A stretch of DNA of 64,000 nt from Sphingobacterium paludis (lineage in GTDB: Bacteria; Bacteroidota; Bacteroidia; Sphingobacteriales; Sphingobacteriaceae): assembly GCF_004364125.1 (NCBI RefSeq), contig NZ_SNZV01000004.1, forward strand, positions 1-64,000, read 5' to 3'. Position 1 is the first letter of the stretch, and each line of letters starts with the position of its first letter. Below are positions 8,767 through 18,174 of the stretch, one piece after another. Both the position numbers and the translations under genes were made by a program. The notes beneath the pieces were generated by a model that saw only the letters and a list, made by a program, of their open reading frames with translations, was not told the DNA's origin and made no database searches.

Positions 8767-9315
8767 ATGACCTTTACAGCGATAGATTTTGAATTGGCGA
8801 CCGCCGCCTATAACAGTGTGTGTGCAGTGGGTATCGTAAAGGTGGTAGACGGCGAGATCATCGAGCAGTTTCATAGCTTGGTTCGTCCACCCGATAACAA
8901 ATACATGTGGCAGACCACGCGCGTGCATGGTATAAAAGCAAAAGATACAGTAACAGCGCCCACCTTCGAAGAGCTCTTTCCCGTTATTGAGGGCTACCTA
9001 CAGGGCGCGTTCATGGTGGCGCACAATGAAAAGTTCGATCGGGAAGTGCTGATGAAAACAATGGCTCATTATGGGTTAGATTATAAGCAGCTCCACTTAT
9101 CTCCTACTTGGGACTGTACGAGCATCATTTACAGGGCAAAGGGTTTTAAGAAAACGAAGCTTTCCATTTGTTGCCGAATTATGGGTATTGAGCTTAATCA
9201 CCACGATCCGCTATCGGACGCAAAAGCGAGCGCACAGCTATACCTACTTCAAGAAAGTGTCACAACAGATTTGGTTCAAGCGCATTTTCCGGAGGAGGGT
9301 TCAAAAGCAAGTTGA
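8767..9315 (+). CDS. DEDDh 3'-5' exonuclease (DnaQ/epsilon-like)
   Basis: A 182-aa stand-alone exonuclease of the DnaQ fold. The catalytic acids can be placed: Asp7 and Glu9 in AIDFELA, the Asp of the Exo II motif in HNEKFDREV, and the Exo III His/Asp in HHDPLSDAKASA. Proteins of this size in Bacteroidota are usually annotated as DNA polymerase III epsilon-like or general 3'-5' exonucleases for proofreading, repair or RNA trimming; the sequence does not say which. It has its own -7 box and is separated from the polysaccharide locus by a promoter at 9380-9409, so it probably does not belong to that locus. Confidence 0.87.
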   Translation: MTFTAIDFELATAAYNSVCAVGIVKVVDGEIIEQFHSLVRPPDNKYMWQTTRVHGIKAKDTVTAPTFEELFPVIEGYLQGAFMVAHNEKFDREVLMKTMAHYGLDYKQLHLSPTWDCTSIIYRAKGFKKTKLSICCRIMGIELNHHDPLSDAKASAQLYLLQESVTTDLVQAHFPEEGSKAS

Positions 9316-9379
9316 TATTTTATAACCATTGGTTGTGGAATCGTTTACGTAACACGTTAATTTTTTTCAGAAAAAATTT

Positions 9380-9409
9380 TTGATCTTTTGAGGAAACGTT
9401 GTATTTTTG
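9380..9409 (+). promoter_or_regulatory. Promoter of the first polysaccharide locus (TTG-N19-TATTTTTG)
   Basis: TTG at 9380-9382, a 19-base spacer, then TATTTTTG at 9402-9409: a complete Bacteroidota sigma-A promoter, 33 bp before the ATG of the PHP phosphatase gene. Confidence 0.65.
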
Positions 9410-9441
9410 TCTTTCAAAAAGGTTTGAATATCACATAGATT

Positions 9442-10233
9442 ATGAAGTTCTGGGAGAGATTATTTGCTAAAAAAGAGGATACGGCAAAAATGCATGTTTT
9501 GGATTGGTTAAAGTGGGACATCCACAACCATATATTGCCGCAAATAGATGATGGAAGCCAAAGTATTCAAGAGTCTGTTAAGCTGATCAGAGGTTTGCAG
9601 GAAATTGGTATACAAGGCTGTGTGTGTACACCTCATGTGATGGCTGGTGTACATCCCAATACGCCCAACACCATAAGCACTGCCTATGAAGCGCTTAAAC
9701 AAGAGGTCGTTCGCCAAGGCCTTAAGTTTCATTTGGAGTTTGCAGCAGAGTATATGATTGATGAAGAGTTGGATGCGAAGATCAAAAGCCGGGAGCTGTG
9801 TTTACTACCTAATGGCCATATGTTGATTGAAATGTCATACCTCTCCGAGTCAAAATCTCTTTTTCACACGATCAAAGCTATTCAAAACAAAGGTTATCAG
9901 CCTGTGCTCGCTCATCCAGAGCGGTATAATTATTACCATCATAATTTCCAGATATTTAAAGATATCAAAAGCGCAGGTTGTTTGCTCCAGCTTAATCTGC
10001 TGTCTGTGTCCCGTTACTATGGACAGGGAGTTAAAAATCAAGCCCTGATGCTGATTAAATCGGGTATGTACGACTTTTTAGGTACCGACATGCATCATAG
10101 TAAGCATCTTGCCGCTATTAAGCAAGTATTGCAAAAGTATGATATCGAAGAATTATTAAAACCTTGTGACATAAAAAACGAATCACTTTTTATACAAAAA
10201 TCTGATATCTTGGCGTTGGAATTAGCGGTTTAA
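9442..10233 (+). CDS. PHP-family tyrosine-protein phosphatase (YwqE/CpsB/Wzb-like), copy 1
   Basis: A 263-aa metal-dependent PHP phosphatase of the CpsB/YwqE type, which in characterised systems dephosphorylates the tyrosine kinase (Wzc/CpsD) controlling polysaccharide chain length. All metal-site motifs are intact: DIHNH (Asp26, His28, His30), IDDG, CTPH, AAEYMIDE, LIEMSY, LAHPERY and GTDMHH. It opens the first locus behind a good promoter, although the Wzc partner lies 25 kb downstream. Closest in the window to the copy at 37259, sharing IDDGSQS, LIRGL and QLNLLS. The downstream dehydrogenase start is 70 bp away, so the two may be co-transcribed. Confidence 0.9.
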   Translation: MKFWERLFAKKEDTAKMHVLDWLKWDIHNHILPQIDDGSQSIQESVKLIRGLQEIGIQGCVCTPHVMAGVHPNTPNTISTAYEALKQEVVRQGLKFHLEFAAEYMIDEELDAKIKSRELCLLPNGHMLIEMSYLSESKSLFHTIKAIQNKGYQPVLAHPERYNYYHHNFQIFKDIKSAGCLLQLNLLSVSRYYGQGVKNQALMLIKSGMYDFLGTDMHHSKHLAAIKQVLQKYDIEELLKPCDIKNESLFIQKSDILALELAV

Positions 10234-10303
10234 CCATCTAGCGGATGTGGCTTGATATTTGTCGCAAAAAAAGATCACCGTTTCGCCGTATAGCAGATTT
10301 AGT

Positions 10304-11728
10304 ATGATAAAAACCATTGCAGTAATAGGACAGGGTTATGTGGGTTTGCCATTGGCGCTCGCTTTTTCACAACATTTTCCAGTAATTGGTTTTGATGTCG
10401 ACCAAAAACGCGTGGAGGCGCTTCAAAATGGAAAGGATTGGACAAAAGAGGTTGATGCGGTGCAGCTTTCTCTTGCCTATCGCGAACCGGGAAGCACATC
10501 CCCGGGTTACCGTGCCTCATCATTACTACGTGATATTGCCGATTCGCAAATTTATATCATTACGGTACCGACGCCCATCGATGCTTACAATACACCCGAC
10601 TTGCAATTTCTAAAACGCGCATCAGCGGATGTAGGCGAGGTGTTGAAAAAAGGCGATTTGGTAATCTATGAATCCACAGTCTATCCCGGCTGCACCGAAG
10701 AAGATTGTATTCCTCTTTTGGAATCGGTTTCTGGATTAACTTGTAACATCGACTTCGCCGTTGGGTATTCTCCAGAACGCATAAACCCGGGCGATAAAGT
10801 CCATACCTTAGCAAATACTATTAAGGTTACTTCGGGTTCTAATCCAGAGGCAGCAAAAGAAGTAGACGAGCTCTACAAACGAATTATTACTGCAGGAACA
10901 CACAAGGCGTCTTCCATTAAAGTTGCCGAGGCTTCAAAAGCCATTGAAAACGCACAGCGGGATGTGAACATTTCCTTTGTTAATGAACTGGCGCTCATAT
11001 TTGACCGCGTAGGCATTGATACACAAGAAGTGCTTGACGCGGCGTCCACCAAGTATAATTTCCTGAAATTTAAGCCGGGCCTGGTTGGTGGGCATTGTAT
11101 TTCTGTTGACCCTTATTATCTCGCGCACAAATCGTCACAGCTTGGTTATCACCCAGAGGTTATTCTATCGGGCCGCCGTATCAACGATCGTATGGCCGCG
11201 TTCATCGCAGGAAAGACGGTCAAGTTGCTGATCAAAAAAGGCGTAACGATCAAAGGTGCTCGAGCGCTTATCTTAGGCATTACGTTCAAGGAGAACTGTC
11301 CTGATATCCGGAATAGTAAAGTGGTCGACGTTTATCGTGAGCTCAAGGAATTTGGCCTTTCTGTGGATGTTTTCGATCCTTGGGCAAATCCTGAGATCGT
11401 AAAAAAAGAGTATGGCATCGCGTTATTGCCCGCTCTTCCTCCCGCTGAAATAGGCAATACAAAAGGCGTTATTGCAACAGCTTCGCAATCTCGCTTGGTG
11501 GATAATATTGAGGGCAAGACCGGTTTGGAAGTACCCTCCCTTCCAGATTTTTTTGACGATCAACATTCGCAAAGCAACGCGCATGGCGGCAGTTATGATG
11601 CGATCATTCTAGCAGTTGCTCATCAAGAATTTTTGAGTATTTCTTTTGATAGACTGAAAAAAGGCCCCGGCGTATTGTTTGACACCAAAGCCGTGTTGCC
11701 ACGCGAAGTAACGGACGCACGCCTATAA
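10304..11728 (+). CDS. UDP-N-acetylhexosamine 6-dehydrogenase (TviB/WbpO-like)
   Basis: Oxidises C6 of a UDP-N-acetylhexosamine to a uronate in two NAD-dependent steps. The Rossmann motif IGQGYVGLPLA opens the protein; VGYSPERINPGDK is typical of the TviB/VipA/WbpO group (UDP-GlcNAc or UDP-GalNAc), and the catalytic Cys265 lies in GGHCISVDPYYL. Because a WecB-type epimerase is encoded at 20878, UDP-ManNAc is a possible substrate too. The 474-aa product is longer than the usual 425 or so: about 45 extra residues sit in the C-terminal UDP-binding domain between LLPALPPAEIGN and YDAIILAVAHQEF. The ATG at 10304 starts directly before the Rossmann strand; an upstream TTG at 10259 is less likely. 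Confidence 0.87.
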   Translation: MIKTIAVIGQGYVGLPLALAFSQHFPVIGFDVDQKRVEALQNGKDWTKEVDAVQLSLAYREPGSTSPGYRASSLLRDIADSQIYIITVPTPIDAYNTPDLQFLKRASADVGEVLKKGDLVIYESTVYPGCTEEDCIPLLESVSGLTCNIDFAVGYSPERINPGDKVHTLANTIKVTSGSNPEAAKEVDELYKRIITAGTHKASSIKVAEASKAIENAQRDVNISFVNELALIFDRVGIDTQEVLDAASTKYNFLKFKPGLVGGHCISVDPYYLAHKSSQLGYHPEVILSGRRINDRMAAFIAGKTVKLLIKKGVTIKGARALILGITFKENCPDIRNSKVVDVYRELKEFGLSVDVFDPWANPEIVKKEYGIALLPALPPAEIGNTKGVIATASQSRLVDNIEGKTGLEVPSLPDFFDDQHSQSNAHGGSYDAIILAVAHQEFLSISFDRLKKGPGVLFDTKAVLPREVTDARL

Positions 11729-12324
11729 TAAATTTGCTACCTATCGGCTCTTCAAGCTGTTTTATTCGCTTAGTTATAAACACAGAGTTGCTATTGCCGT
11801 TCAGAACCAGTATTTTTGAAAAGATTGTAATGCCAATTCGCGTCTATGTAAGCTGAAAAACATGTGTTAAAACTCTTACAGTGCATTTTATTTTTGTTGG
11901 TGCTGGTGTGCTAGCATGCATCAGAAGACGCAAGGCTAACGGTAGGGGAAGAATTTCGAATTAACAAATTAGAAATAGGGAGTCATCGGGCGTTTTGGTC
12001 TTGTTACGCAATGTTGTACGGCATGTTATGTGTTATTTTTATCCCATAGGCTGCATAGTTTGGAACGAATTTTGATTACAAGGGGAAATGTTCAATGCGC
12101 GACAATCAACCATTCTCCCATCAGACGTTCATATCCTCACAGCCAGGCCGAATTACATCACGTATTACCTAGGCGGCAGGAAATTCGACAGAGGCATGAG
12201 CCGATCGTTATCGATCCAGTCGGTTTATACGTATCGCGTTATGGAATATCATATCGCAGAGGGACTTAGGTAGTATTGATGCGATAAATAATAAGAAGAA
12301 AAAAGAGATAAAAATATCAGTAAG
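11729..12324. other. 596-bp gene-free leader region before rfbB
   Basis: No protein-coding gene is recognised. A promoter can be placed at 11788-11818 and a second -7 match (TATTTTTG) at 11889-11896. The interval from 11900 to 12290 has mixed composition and short open frames without family resemblance. If the promoter is used, the rhamnose genes have a leader of about 500 nt. Confidence 0.5.
11788..11818 (+). promoter_or_regulatory. Promoter upstream of the rfb operon (TTG-N20-TATTTTTG)
   Basis: TTG at 11788-11790, a 20-base spacer and TATTTTTG at 11811-11818. This is the only complete promoter found in the gap before rfbB. Confidence 0.55.
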
Positions 12325-13377
12325 ATGAATAAAACCATTTTAATAACCGGCGGGGCAGGCTTTATTGGATCCCATGTCGTGCGTGAGTTTGTAAACAAAT
12401 ATCCCGAATACAATATCATCAATGTCGATGCATTGACGTATGCCGGGAATCTTGAAAATCTTAAAGATATTGAAGACAGGTCGAATTACAGCTTTGTAAA
12501 AGCGGATATTACGGACGCGTCACTCATCCTGAATATCTTTCGTGAGTATCAGCCAGATGGTATTATTCACTTGGCGGCTGAATCGCACGTAGATCGCTCC
12601 ATTACCAATCCTACGGCTTTTGTGATGACCAATGTCATCGGTACGGTCAATTTACTGAATGCCGCTAAAGAAATATGGAAGGACAATTACGAAGGTAAAC
12701 GTTTTCACCATGTCTCTACGGACGAGGTTTTTGGCGCCTTAGGCGAGACGGGACTCTTCACGGAAGACACCAAGTATGATCCGCATTCCCCGTATTCTGC
12801 ATCAAAAGCTTCTTCCGATCATTTCGTGCGCGCCTATCACGATACCTATGGCTTACCTATTGTTTTGACGAACTGCTCTAACAATTACGGTCCGAATCAT
12901 TTCCCGGAAAAATTGATTCCTCTGTGTATTCATAATATTCTAAACGAAAAGCCGCTTCCTATTTATGGAGATGGTAAGTATACAAGAGACTGGTTGTTTG
13001 TTATCGATCATGCGAAAGCGATTGATATGGTGTATCATCAAGGTAAAAATGGCGATTCCTATAATGTCGGTGGTTTCAACGAGTGGCAGAATATCGATTT
13101 GGTAAAAGAACTTTGCAAGCAAATGGATGAGAAGTTGGGTCGTGCTGCTGGCACTTCCGCTAAACTGATCACCTTCGTCAAAGATCGTCCCGGTCACGAC
13201 TTGCGGTATGCCATCGATGCAACGAAAATCAACAAAGAGTTAGGTTATAAACCATCTGTAACTTTTGAGCAAGGCTTATCTATCACCATTGATTGGTTCT
13301 TGAAAAATGAAGAATGGCTTAATAATGTCACTTCCGGAGATTACCAGAACTACTACGATACACAATACGAGGGTTAA
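12325..13377 (+). CDS. rfbB: dTDP-glucose 4,6-dehydratase
   Basis: Converts dTDP-glucose to dTDP-4-keto-6-deoxyglucose, the branch point for dTDP-L-rhamnose and for the 3-amino sugar made by the Fdt/Qdt-like genes downstream. At 350 aa it has the standard length and carries GGAGFIGSH (NAD site), ESHVDRSI, HVSTDEVFG and the catalytic YSASK. Its stop overlaps the rfbC start by one base, so the two are translationally coupled. Confidence 0.96.
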   Translation: MNKTILITGGAGFIGSHVVREFVNKYPEYNIINVDALTYAGNLENLKDIEDRSNYSFVKADITDASLILNIFREYQPDGIIHLAAESHVDRSITNPTAFVMTNVIGTVNLLNAAKEIWKDNYEGKRFHHVSTDEVFGALGETGLFTEDTKYDPHSPYSASKASSDHFVRAYHDTYGLPIVLTNCSNNYGPNHFPEKLIPLCIHNILNEKPLPIYGDGKYTRDWLFVIDHAKAIDMVYHQGKNGDSYNVGGFNEWQNIDLVKELCKQMDEKLGRAAGTSAKLITFVKDRPGHDLRYAIDATKINKELGYKPSVTFEQGLSITIDWFLKNEEWLNNVTSGDYQNYYDTQYEG

Positions 13378-13925
13378 TGAAAGCGACAGAAACAAAACTA
13401 AAAGGCTGTTTTATTCTGGAGCCAACGAAATTTGGCGATAGCCGCGGCTATTTTTTTGAAAGTTTTAATGAGCAAACGTTTAATAAACTTACAGGCGCGG
13501 AAACCCATTTTGTGCAAGATAATCAATCGTATTCCACGCGAGGCGTTTTACGTGGGCTGCATGCACAAGCTGGTGACCATGCGCAAGCAAAATTAGTTCG
13601 TGTACTAGAAGGAAAAGTAATTGATGTCGCCGTAGATGCGCGACCAGATTCGGAAACGTTCGGCCAACATGTTGCGATCGAACTGTCTGCCGAAAACAAC
13701 CTGCAGTTCTTTGTCCCCCGCGGATTTTTGCATGGGTTTGTCGTGCTAAGCGACACGGCAACCTTCTTTTACAAATGCGATAATTTCTACAATAAGGAAT
13801 CGGAATGCGGTGTAAAGTTTGATGATCCAGCGTTAGGAATTGATTGGGTAGTCTCTGCAGATGAACTTATTATCTCCGATAAAGATCAGGTGTTGCCTAG
13901 TTTCGATACGGTCTTTAGCAAGTAG
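13377..13925 (+). CDS. rfbC: dTDP-4-dehydrorhamnose 3,5-epimerase
   Basis: The 182-aa cupin-fold epimerase acts second in dTDP-L-rhamnose synthesis. The family motifs DSRGYFFE, RGVLRGLHAQ (active-site His), VDVAVDARPDS (seen as DVAVDARPDS) and PRGFLHGFVVLSDTA are present. It starts on the last base of the rfbB stop and is followed 12 bp later by rfbD. Confidence 0.95.
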   Translation: MKATETKLKGCFILEPTKFGDSRGYFFESFNEQTFNKLTGAETHFVQDNQSYSTRGVLRGLHAQAGDHAQAKLVRVLEGKVIDVAVDARPDSETFGQHVAIELSAENNLQFFVPRGFLHGFVVLSDTATFFYKCDNFYNKESECGVKFDDPALGIDWVVSADELIISDKDQVLPSFDTVFSK

Positions 13926-13937
13926 TCGACATATCCT

Positions 13938-14786
13938 ATGAAAATACTTATTACAGGTGCCAATGGTCAGTTAGGTTCCGAACTGAACGACGTATTTAAA
14001 GAACGTACCGGCTATGAGCTCTTTTTTTTAGATAGAAAGGAGTTGCCATTGGAGCAAACAAATCTTATCCAAGACATCTTGGGGATGTACCAACCTGATC
14101 TCATTATTCATGCAGCGGCTTACACGGCCGTTGATCGAGCAGAGTCAGAGCCAGCCTTAGCTGATCAGGTCAATCATCTGGCTTCTGAAGAGATTGCACA
14201 ATATTGCCGGCTACATGATGTTAAGCTTATTGCTATTTCTACAGATTATGTTTTTGACGGGAACTCCGCAAATCCTTTGAGCGAGGATGCTGCCGTAGCG
14301 CCGATAAATACCTATGGCCAAACAAAATGGAAAGGAGAATTGGCTATTCAAAAATGGGCACCCCATTATATTATTATTCGTACATCTTGGGTTTACTCCA
14401 CGTATGGCGCCAATTTTGTGAAGACCATGATCCGTTTAATGAAAGAACGCGATGAGATCTCCGTGATTGCAGATCAAATAGGTTCGCCGACCTACGCGCT
14501 TGATCTGGCGCAGGCAATCATGCTCATTGTGGAATCTGATAAATGGGAAAATGGCATTTACAATTTCAGCAATGAAGGTGAAATTTCTTGGTATGACTTC
14601 GCTGTCGCTATTCGCGACATAAAAGGATTGAATTGTAAAATCAACGCCATTCGTACGGAGCAATACCCGACGCCAGCCAAACGCCCAAAATATTCCCTGC
14701 TCGATAAGAACAAGATAAAAACGACGTTTCAGGTTGACGCGCCCAATTGGAGATATAGCTTGCTTGAAATGTTAAATAAACTATAA
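13938..14786 (+). CDS. rfbD: dTDP-4-dehydrorhamnose reductase
   Basis: A 282-aa short-chain reductase that completes dTDP-L-rhamnose. It has the N-terminal GANGQLGSEL nucleotide motif, AAYTAVDRAE, STDYVFDG, the catalytic YGQTK and the substrate-loop region RTSWVYS. The start ATG at 13938 lies 12 bp after rfbC. Confidence 0.95.
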   Translation: MKILITGANGQLGSELNDVFKERTGYELFFLDRKELPLEQTNLIQDILGMYQPDLIIHAAAYTAVDRAESEPALADQVNHLASEEIAQYCRLHDVKLIAISTDYVFDGNSANPLSEDAAVAPINTYGQTKWKGELAIQKWAPHYIIIRTSWVYSTYGANFVKTMIRLMKERDEISVIADQIGSPTYALDLAQAIMLIVESDKWENGIYNFSNEGEISWYDFAVAIRDIKGLNCKINAIRTEQYPTPAKRPKYSLLDKNKIKTTFQVDAPNWRYSLLEMLNKL

Positions 14787-14854
14787 ATGTTGGAGATTGT
14801 ATTCGCCGTTGCGTAACAACTTCCAGAAATATCACCTCATAGAAAAATAGCACA

Positions 14855-15733
14855 ATGAAAGGAATTATATTAGCCGGCGGATCCGGCACCCGTTTGCACC
14901 CACTGACATTAGCAGTATCCAAACAGCTTTTACCAATTTATGATAAGCCGATGATATATTATCCGCTTTCGGTATTAATGTTGGCTGGTATTAAAGAGAT
15001 TCTCATTATTTCTACACCACACGATCTTCCTAATTTTAAAAAACTTCTTGGCGATGGGGCTGATTTGGGTGTTTCTTTTGTTTACGCAGAGCAGCCCTCG
15101 CCTGATGGGTTGGCACAAGCATTTATAATTGGTGAAGAATTTATTGGGGGAGACGATGTTTGTCTCGTTTTAGGAGACAATATATTCTATGGCGCAGGAT
15201 TAAAGAAGCTGTTACATGATGCTGTAAGCACTGTATCCGAAGAGCAAAAAGCAGTTATATTTGGATATGCTGTAGATGATCCGCAGCGATATGGTGTGGC
15301 AAGCTTTGACGAAAAAGGAAACGTCTTAAGTATTGAGGAAAAGCCTGAAAAACCCAAGTCGAATTACGCAGTTGTTGGGCTTTACTTCTATCCAAATTCC
15401 GTCCTAGACATAGCACGATCCGTCAAGCCATCCTCGCGTGGCGAATTGGAAATCACGACGGTCAATCAAACCTATCTTACCGACAATAATCTCGCCATGC
15501 AGCGAATGGGGCGAGGACATGCATGGTTGGATACAGGAACACATGAATCCTTAACCGAAGCTACAGAATTTGTGAAAGCTATGGAAAAGCGGACGGGGCT
15601 TAAGATCGCCTGTTTGGAGGAAATCGCTGTATCACAAGGCTGGATCTCCAAAGAAACCGTAATGGCTCGTATAAATGATATGAAAGGCGATTATTACGCT
15701 TACTTACAAAAAGTGTTAAATTCAAAAAATTAA
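14855..15733 (+). CDS. rfbA: Glucose-1-phosphate thymidylyltransferase
   Basis: Makes dTDP-glucose, feeding both dTDP-sugar branches. The 292-aa protein has the signature [36 protein letters not shown] and the late motif [11 protein letters not shown]. It closes the rfb set in the order B-C-D-A and leads directly (4 bp) into the FdtA-like pair. Confidence 0.96.
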   Translation: MKGIILAGGSGTRLHPLTLAVSKQLLPIYDKPMIYYPLSVLMLAGIKEILIISTPHDLPNFKKLLGDGADLGVSFVYAEQPSPDGLAQAFIIGEEFIGGDDVCLVLGDNIFYGAGLKKLLHDAVSTVSEEQKAVIFGYAVDDPQRYGVASFDEKGNVLSIEEKPEKPKSNYAVVGLYFYPNSVLDIARSVKPSSRGELEITTVNQTYLTDNNLAMQRMGRGHAWLDTGTHESLTEATEFVKAMEKRTGLKIACLEEIAVSQGWISKETVMARINDMKGDYYAYLQKVLNSKN

Positions 15734-15737
15734 TAAT

Positions 15738-16139
15738 ATGGAAAAGCCGCGCGTTATAGCTTTACCTAAAATTATAGATAAACGGGGCAATCTCTCTTTT
15801 TTCGAAGGACAAAGGCAGATTCCATTTGATATTAAGCGAACTTACTGGATTTACGATGTTCCAGGAGGAGACATTCGAGGTAGTCATGCTTTCAAAAAGC
15901 AAAAAGAATTTATCGTGGCGTTGTCAGGCAGTTTCGATATCATCTTGAATGACGGTAATGATGAAGTGGTTTACTCTCTAAATCGGTCGTATACTGGTCT
16001 ATTTATTCCCGAAATGTATTGGAGGAGGATAGAGAATTTTTCAACAAATTCGTTGGCGTTGATCGTTTCAGATAGCGCGTATAGTGAAACTGACTACATT
16101 CGCGATTATGACGAATTTAAACTTTTAAAGAATGGCTAA
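15738..16139 (+). CDS. FdtA/QdtA-family sugar 3,4-ketoisomerase-like cupin, copy 1 (second active-site His missing)
   Basis: A 133-aa WxcM-like cupin of the family that isomerises dTDP-4-keto-6-deoxyglucose to the 3-keto sugar. The core RTYWIYDVPGGDIRGSHA is recognisable, but the usual HAH pair reads HAF here: His50 is kept and the second His is Phe52. The copy directly downstream has both His residues. The 8-base overlap with that gene implies coupled translation, and possibly a hetero-oligomer or a second sugar specificity. Catalytic competence cannot be judged from sequence alone. Confidence 0.8.
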   Translation: MEKPRVIALPKIIDKRGNLSFFEGQRQIPFDIKRTYWIYDVPGGDIRGSHAFKKQKEFIVALSGSFDIILNDGNDEVVYSLNRSYTGLFIPEMYWRRIENFSTNSLALIVSDSAYSETDYIRDYDEFKLLKNG

Positions 16140-16548
16140 AGCTACAATTTTCGAGTGTGCAGTATTAGATCTCGGGAAGATTAATTCAGAGAGCGGCAAT
16201 ATAACAGTTATTGAAAATAATGATTTTCCTTTCGAAGTAAAGCGAGTTTTCTATTTGTACGATATAGCTGGCGGGGAGAGTCGTGGAGCGCATGCTCACA
16301 AAGCTTGTCATCAATTTCTGGTAGCCGCCAGCGGTAGCTTCGAGGTCACGCTTGATGATGGGCGGTATAAGCGGCAGATTTTTTTAAATCGACCTAATAT
16401 TGGACTTCATATCCCCCCTGGTGTTTGGGCGAGTGAGGTCAATTTTTCATCAGGTGCAATTTGTTTAGTTTTCGCTTCCCATCATTACGATGAAAGAGAT
16501 TATATACGTGACTATTCGGCCTATTTAGATTACATTAAACATGACTAA
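16132..16548 (+). CDS. dTDP-4-oxo-6-deoxyglucose 3,4-ketoisomerase (FdtA/QdtA family), copy 2
   Basis: A 138-aa cupin with an intact active-site region: KRVFYLYD, then RGAHAHK with His54 and His56. It would produce dTDP-3-keto-6-deoxy-hexose from the RfbB product. FdtA gives the galacto isomer and QdtA the gluco isomer; the two cannot be separated by eye. It overlaps both neighbours by 8 bases, in a tightly coupled ketoisomerase-ketoisomerase-acetyltransferase-aminotransferase set. Confidence 0.86.
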   Translation: MAKATIFECAVLDLGKINSESGNITVIENNDFPFEVKRVFYLYDIAGGESRGAHAHKACHQFLVAASGSFEVTLDDGRYKRQIFLNRPNIGLHIPPGVWASEVNFSSGAICLVFASHHYDERDYIRDYSAYLDYIKHD

Positions 16549-17071
16549 AATTCATCCAACTAGTGATGTGCAATCCAGTAACATAGGTGAAGGAACCTGT
16601 GTTTGGCAGTACAGCGTTATTCTACAAGGTGCCATAATTGGAAGTAACTGCAACATTAACTTCAATGTTTTTATTGAGAATGATGTAATTATTGGAAACA
16701 ATGTTACGATTAAATCTGGTGTCCAAATCTGGGACGGAGTTACGATTGAAGACGACGCTTTTCTCGGTCCTAATGTGACTTTTACGAACGATTTAGTGCC
16801 TCGTTCCAAGCAGTATCCAGAATCTTTTGAGCGTACTGTTGTAAAGAAAGGGGCATCTATTGGAGCGAACTCAACAATAGTAGCAGGAAACACAATCGGG
16901 CAGTACGCTTTTCTAGGGGCGGGAAGTGTAGTAACGAAATCCATTCCAGATTTCCACGTTTACTACGGTAATCCCGCTAAACATCGAGGCTACATTACAC
17001 GAGAAGGGGTGTTACTTGATATGCATGGAAAAGATAAAAAAGGCAAACAATTTGACTTAGAAAAGTTGTAA
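16541..17071 (+). CDS. dTDP-3-amino-3,6-dideoxyhexose N-acetyltransferase (left-handed beta-helix)
   Basis: A 176-aa hexapeptide-repeat acyltransferase with a long run of I-G-x-N/x-V repeats (residues 10-140) and the C-terminal [12 protein letters not shown] typical of WbpD/WlbB/FdtC/QdtC enzymes. In this setting it should acetylate the 3-amino group made by the aminotransferase immediately downstream, using acetyl-CoA, to give dTDP-Fuc3NAc or dTDP-Qui3NAc. It overlaps the preceding ketoisomerase by 8 bases. Confidence 0.87.
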   Translation: MTKIHPTSDVQSSNIGEGTCVWQYSVILQGAIIGSNCNINFNVFIENDVIIGNNVTIKSGVQIWDGVTIEDDAFLGPNVTFTNDLVPRSKQYPESFERTVVKKGASIGANSTIVAGNTIGQYAFLGAGSVVTKSIPDFHVYYGNPAKHRGYITREGVLLDMHGKDKKGKQFDLEKL

Positions 17072-17072
17072 A

Positions 17073-18173
17073 ATGATAAAATTTTTAGATCTACAAAAGA
17101 TAAATTTACAATACCAATCAGAGATTGAAAGCAAAATTATTGACGTGTTCAGAAGCGGTTGGTATTTATTAGGAAATGAAGTTAAGCTATTCGAAAATAA
17201 TTTAGCTAATTATATAGGGGCAACTCATGCTATAGGTGTTGCGAATGGATTAGATGCTTTGCGTCTTATATTTCGCGCTTATATTGAGCTTGGAGTTATG
17301 CAGGTTGGTGACGAAGTTATTGTTCCATCAAATACCTATATAGCTTCGATTTTAGCTATATCTGACAATGGGTTGATTCCAGTATTGGTTGAGCCTGATA
17401 TGGAAACTTACAATCTTGACCTCGACAAAATAGAAGGAAATATTACGGAAAGAACAAAGGCTATTTTGTTAGTCCACCTTTATGGCGCAGCCGTATTTTC
17501 CAATGATTTAGTGGCGTTGGCCGATAGGTATGGTTTGAAAATTGTCGAAGATAATGCGCAAGCAATCGGTGCTGAATGGAAGGGGGTTAAAACGGGCAAT
17601 TTAGGTGATGCGGCAGGATTTAGTTTTTATCCAGGCAAAAATCTTGGAGCATTAGGCGATGCTGGCGCAGTAACTTGTAAGGATACTAACTTAGCAAGTA
17701 CCATTAGAGCGATAGCAAATTACGGCTCAAATCAAAAGTACGTTAATATGTATCAAGGGCTAAATTCGCGATTAGACGAGATAGAAGCGGCGGTTCTAGA
17801 TATTAAATTGAAGTACATTGATCAAGAGAACTCTGTTAGACGATCCATTGCCAAACGCTATATTAATGAGATTAAAAACGGAAATCTCATTTTACCGGCT
17901 TTGCCAAATAATGAAAATTCGCATGTTTGGCACTTGTTCGTTATTCGTTCTGCACAGCGAGATGATTTACAAAAATATCTACTTGACAACGACATACAAA
18001 CGTTGATACATTATCCAATCCCCCCTCATAAGCAGAAGGCATATGAAGAATGGAATGATTTAAGTTACCCAATTTCCGAACAGATGCATAATGAGGTTTT
18101 GAGTCTACCGATTAGTCCGGTTATGGAAGGAAGTGAAGTCGAAAAGGTGATTGATGTAGTGAATAATTTTTAG
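17073..18173 (+). CDS. PLP-dependent sugar 3-aminotransferase (FdtB/QdtB-like, DegT family)
   Basis: A 366-aa DegT/DnrJ/EryC1/StrS aminotransferase. Visible features are NGLDALRLI near the N-terminus, VHLYG and [11 protein letters not shown] (the PLP-stacking region), and the PLP lysine in [16 protein letters not shown]. It would transfer an amino group, usually from glutamate, to C3 of the keto sugar. It lies one base after the acetyltransferase and one base before wzx. Confidence 0.9.
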   Translation: MIKFLDLQKINLQYQSEIESKIIDVFRSGWYLLGNEVKLFENNLANYIGATHAIGVANGLDALRLIFRAYIELGVMQVGDEVIVPSNTYIASILAISDNGLIPVLVEPDMETYNLDLDKIEGNITERTKAILLVHLYGAAVFSNDLVALADRYGLKIVEDNAQAIGAEWKGVKTGNLGDAAGFSFYPGKNLGALGDAGAVTCKDTNLASTIRAIANYGSNQKYVNMYQGLNSRLDEIEAAVLDIKLKYIDQENSVRRSIAKRYINEIKNGNLILPALPNNENSHVWHLFVIRSAQRDDLQKYLLDNDIQTLIHYPIPPHKQKAYEEWNDLSYPISEQMHNEVLSLPISPVMEGSEVEKVIDVVNNF

Positions 18174-18174
18174 T

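Noticed and set aside
12165..12180. GGCGGCAGG resembling the ops/JUMPstart core (GGCGGTAG)
   Set aside because: Only a partial match, without the flanking JUMPstart sequence, and RfaH/ops control is not established in Bacteroidota.
12030..12273. Two overlapping open frames of about 60-80 codons before rfbB
   Set aside because: No hydrophobic, domain or motif pattern, and overlapping frames of equal quality. Treated as chance frames in a leader.
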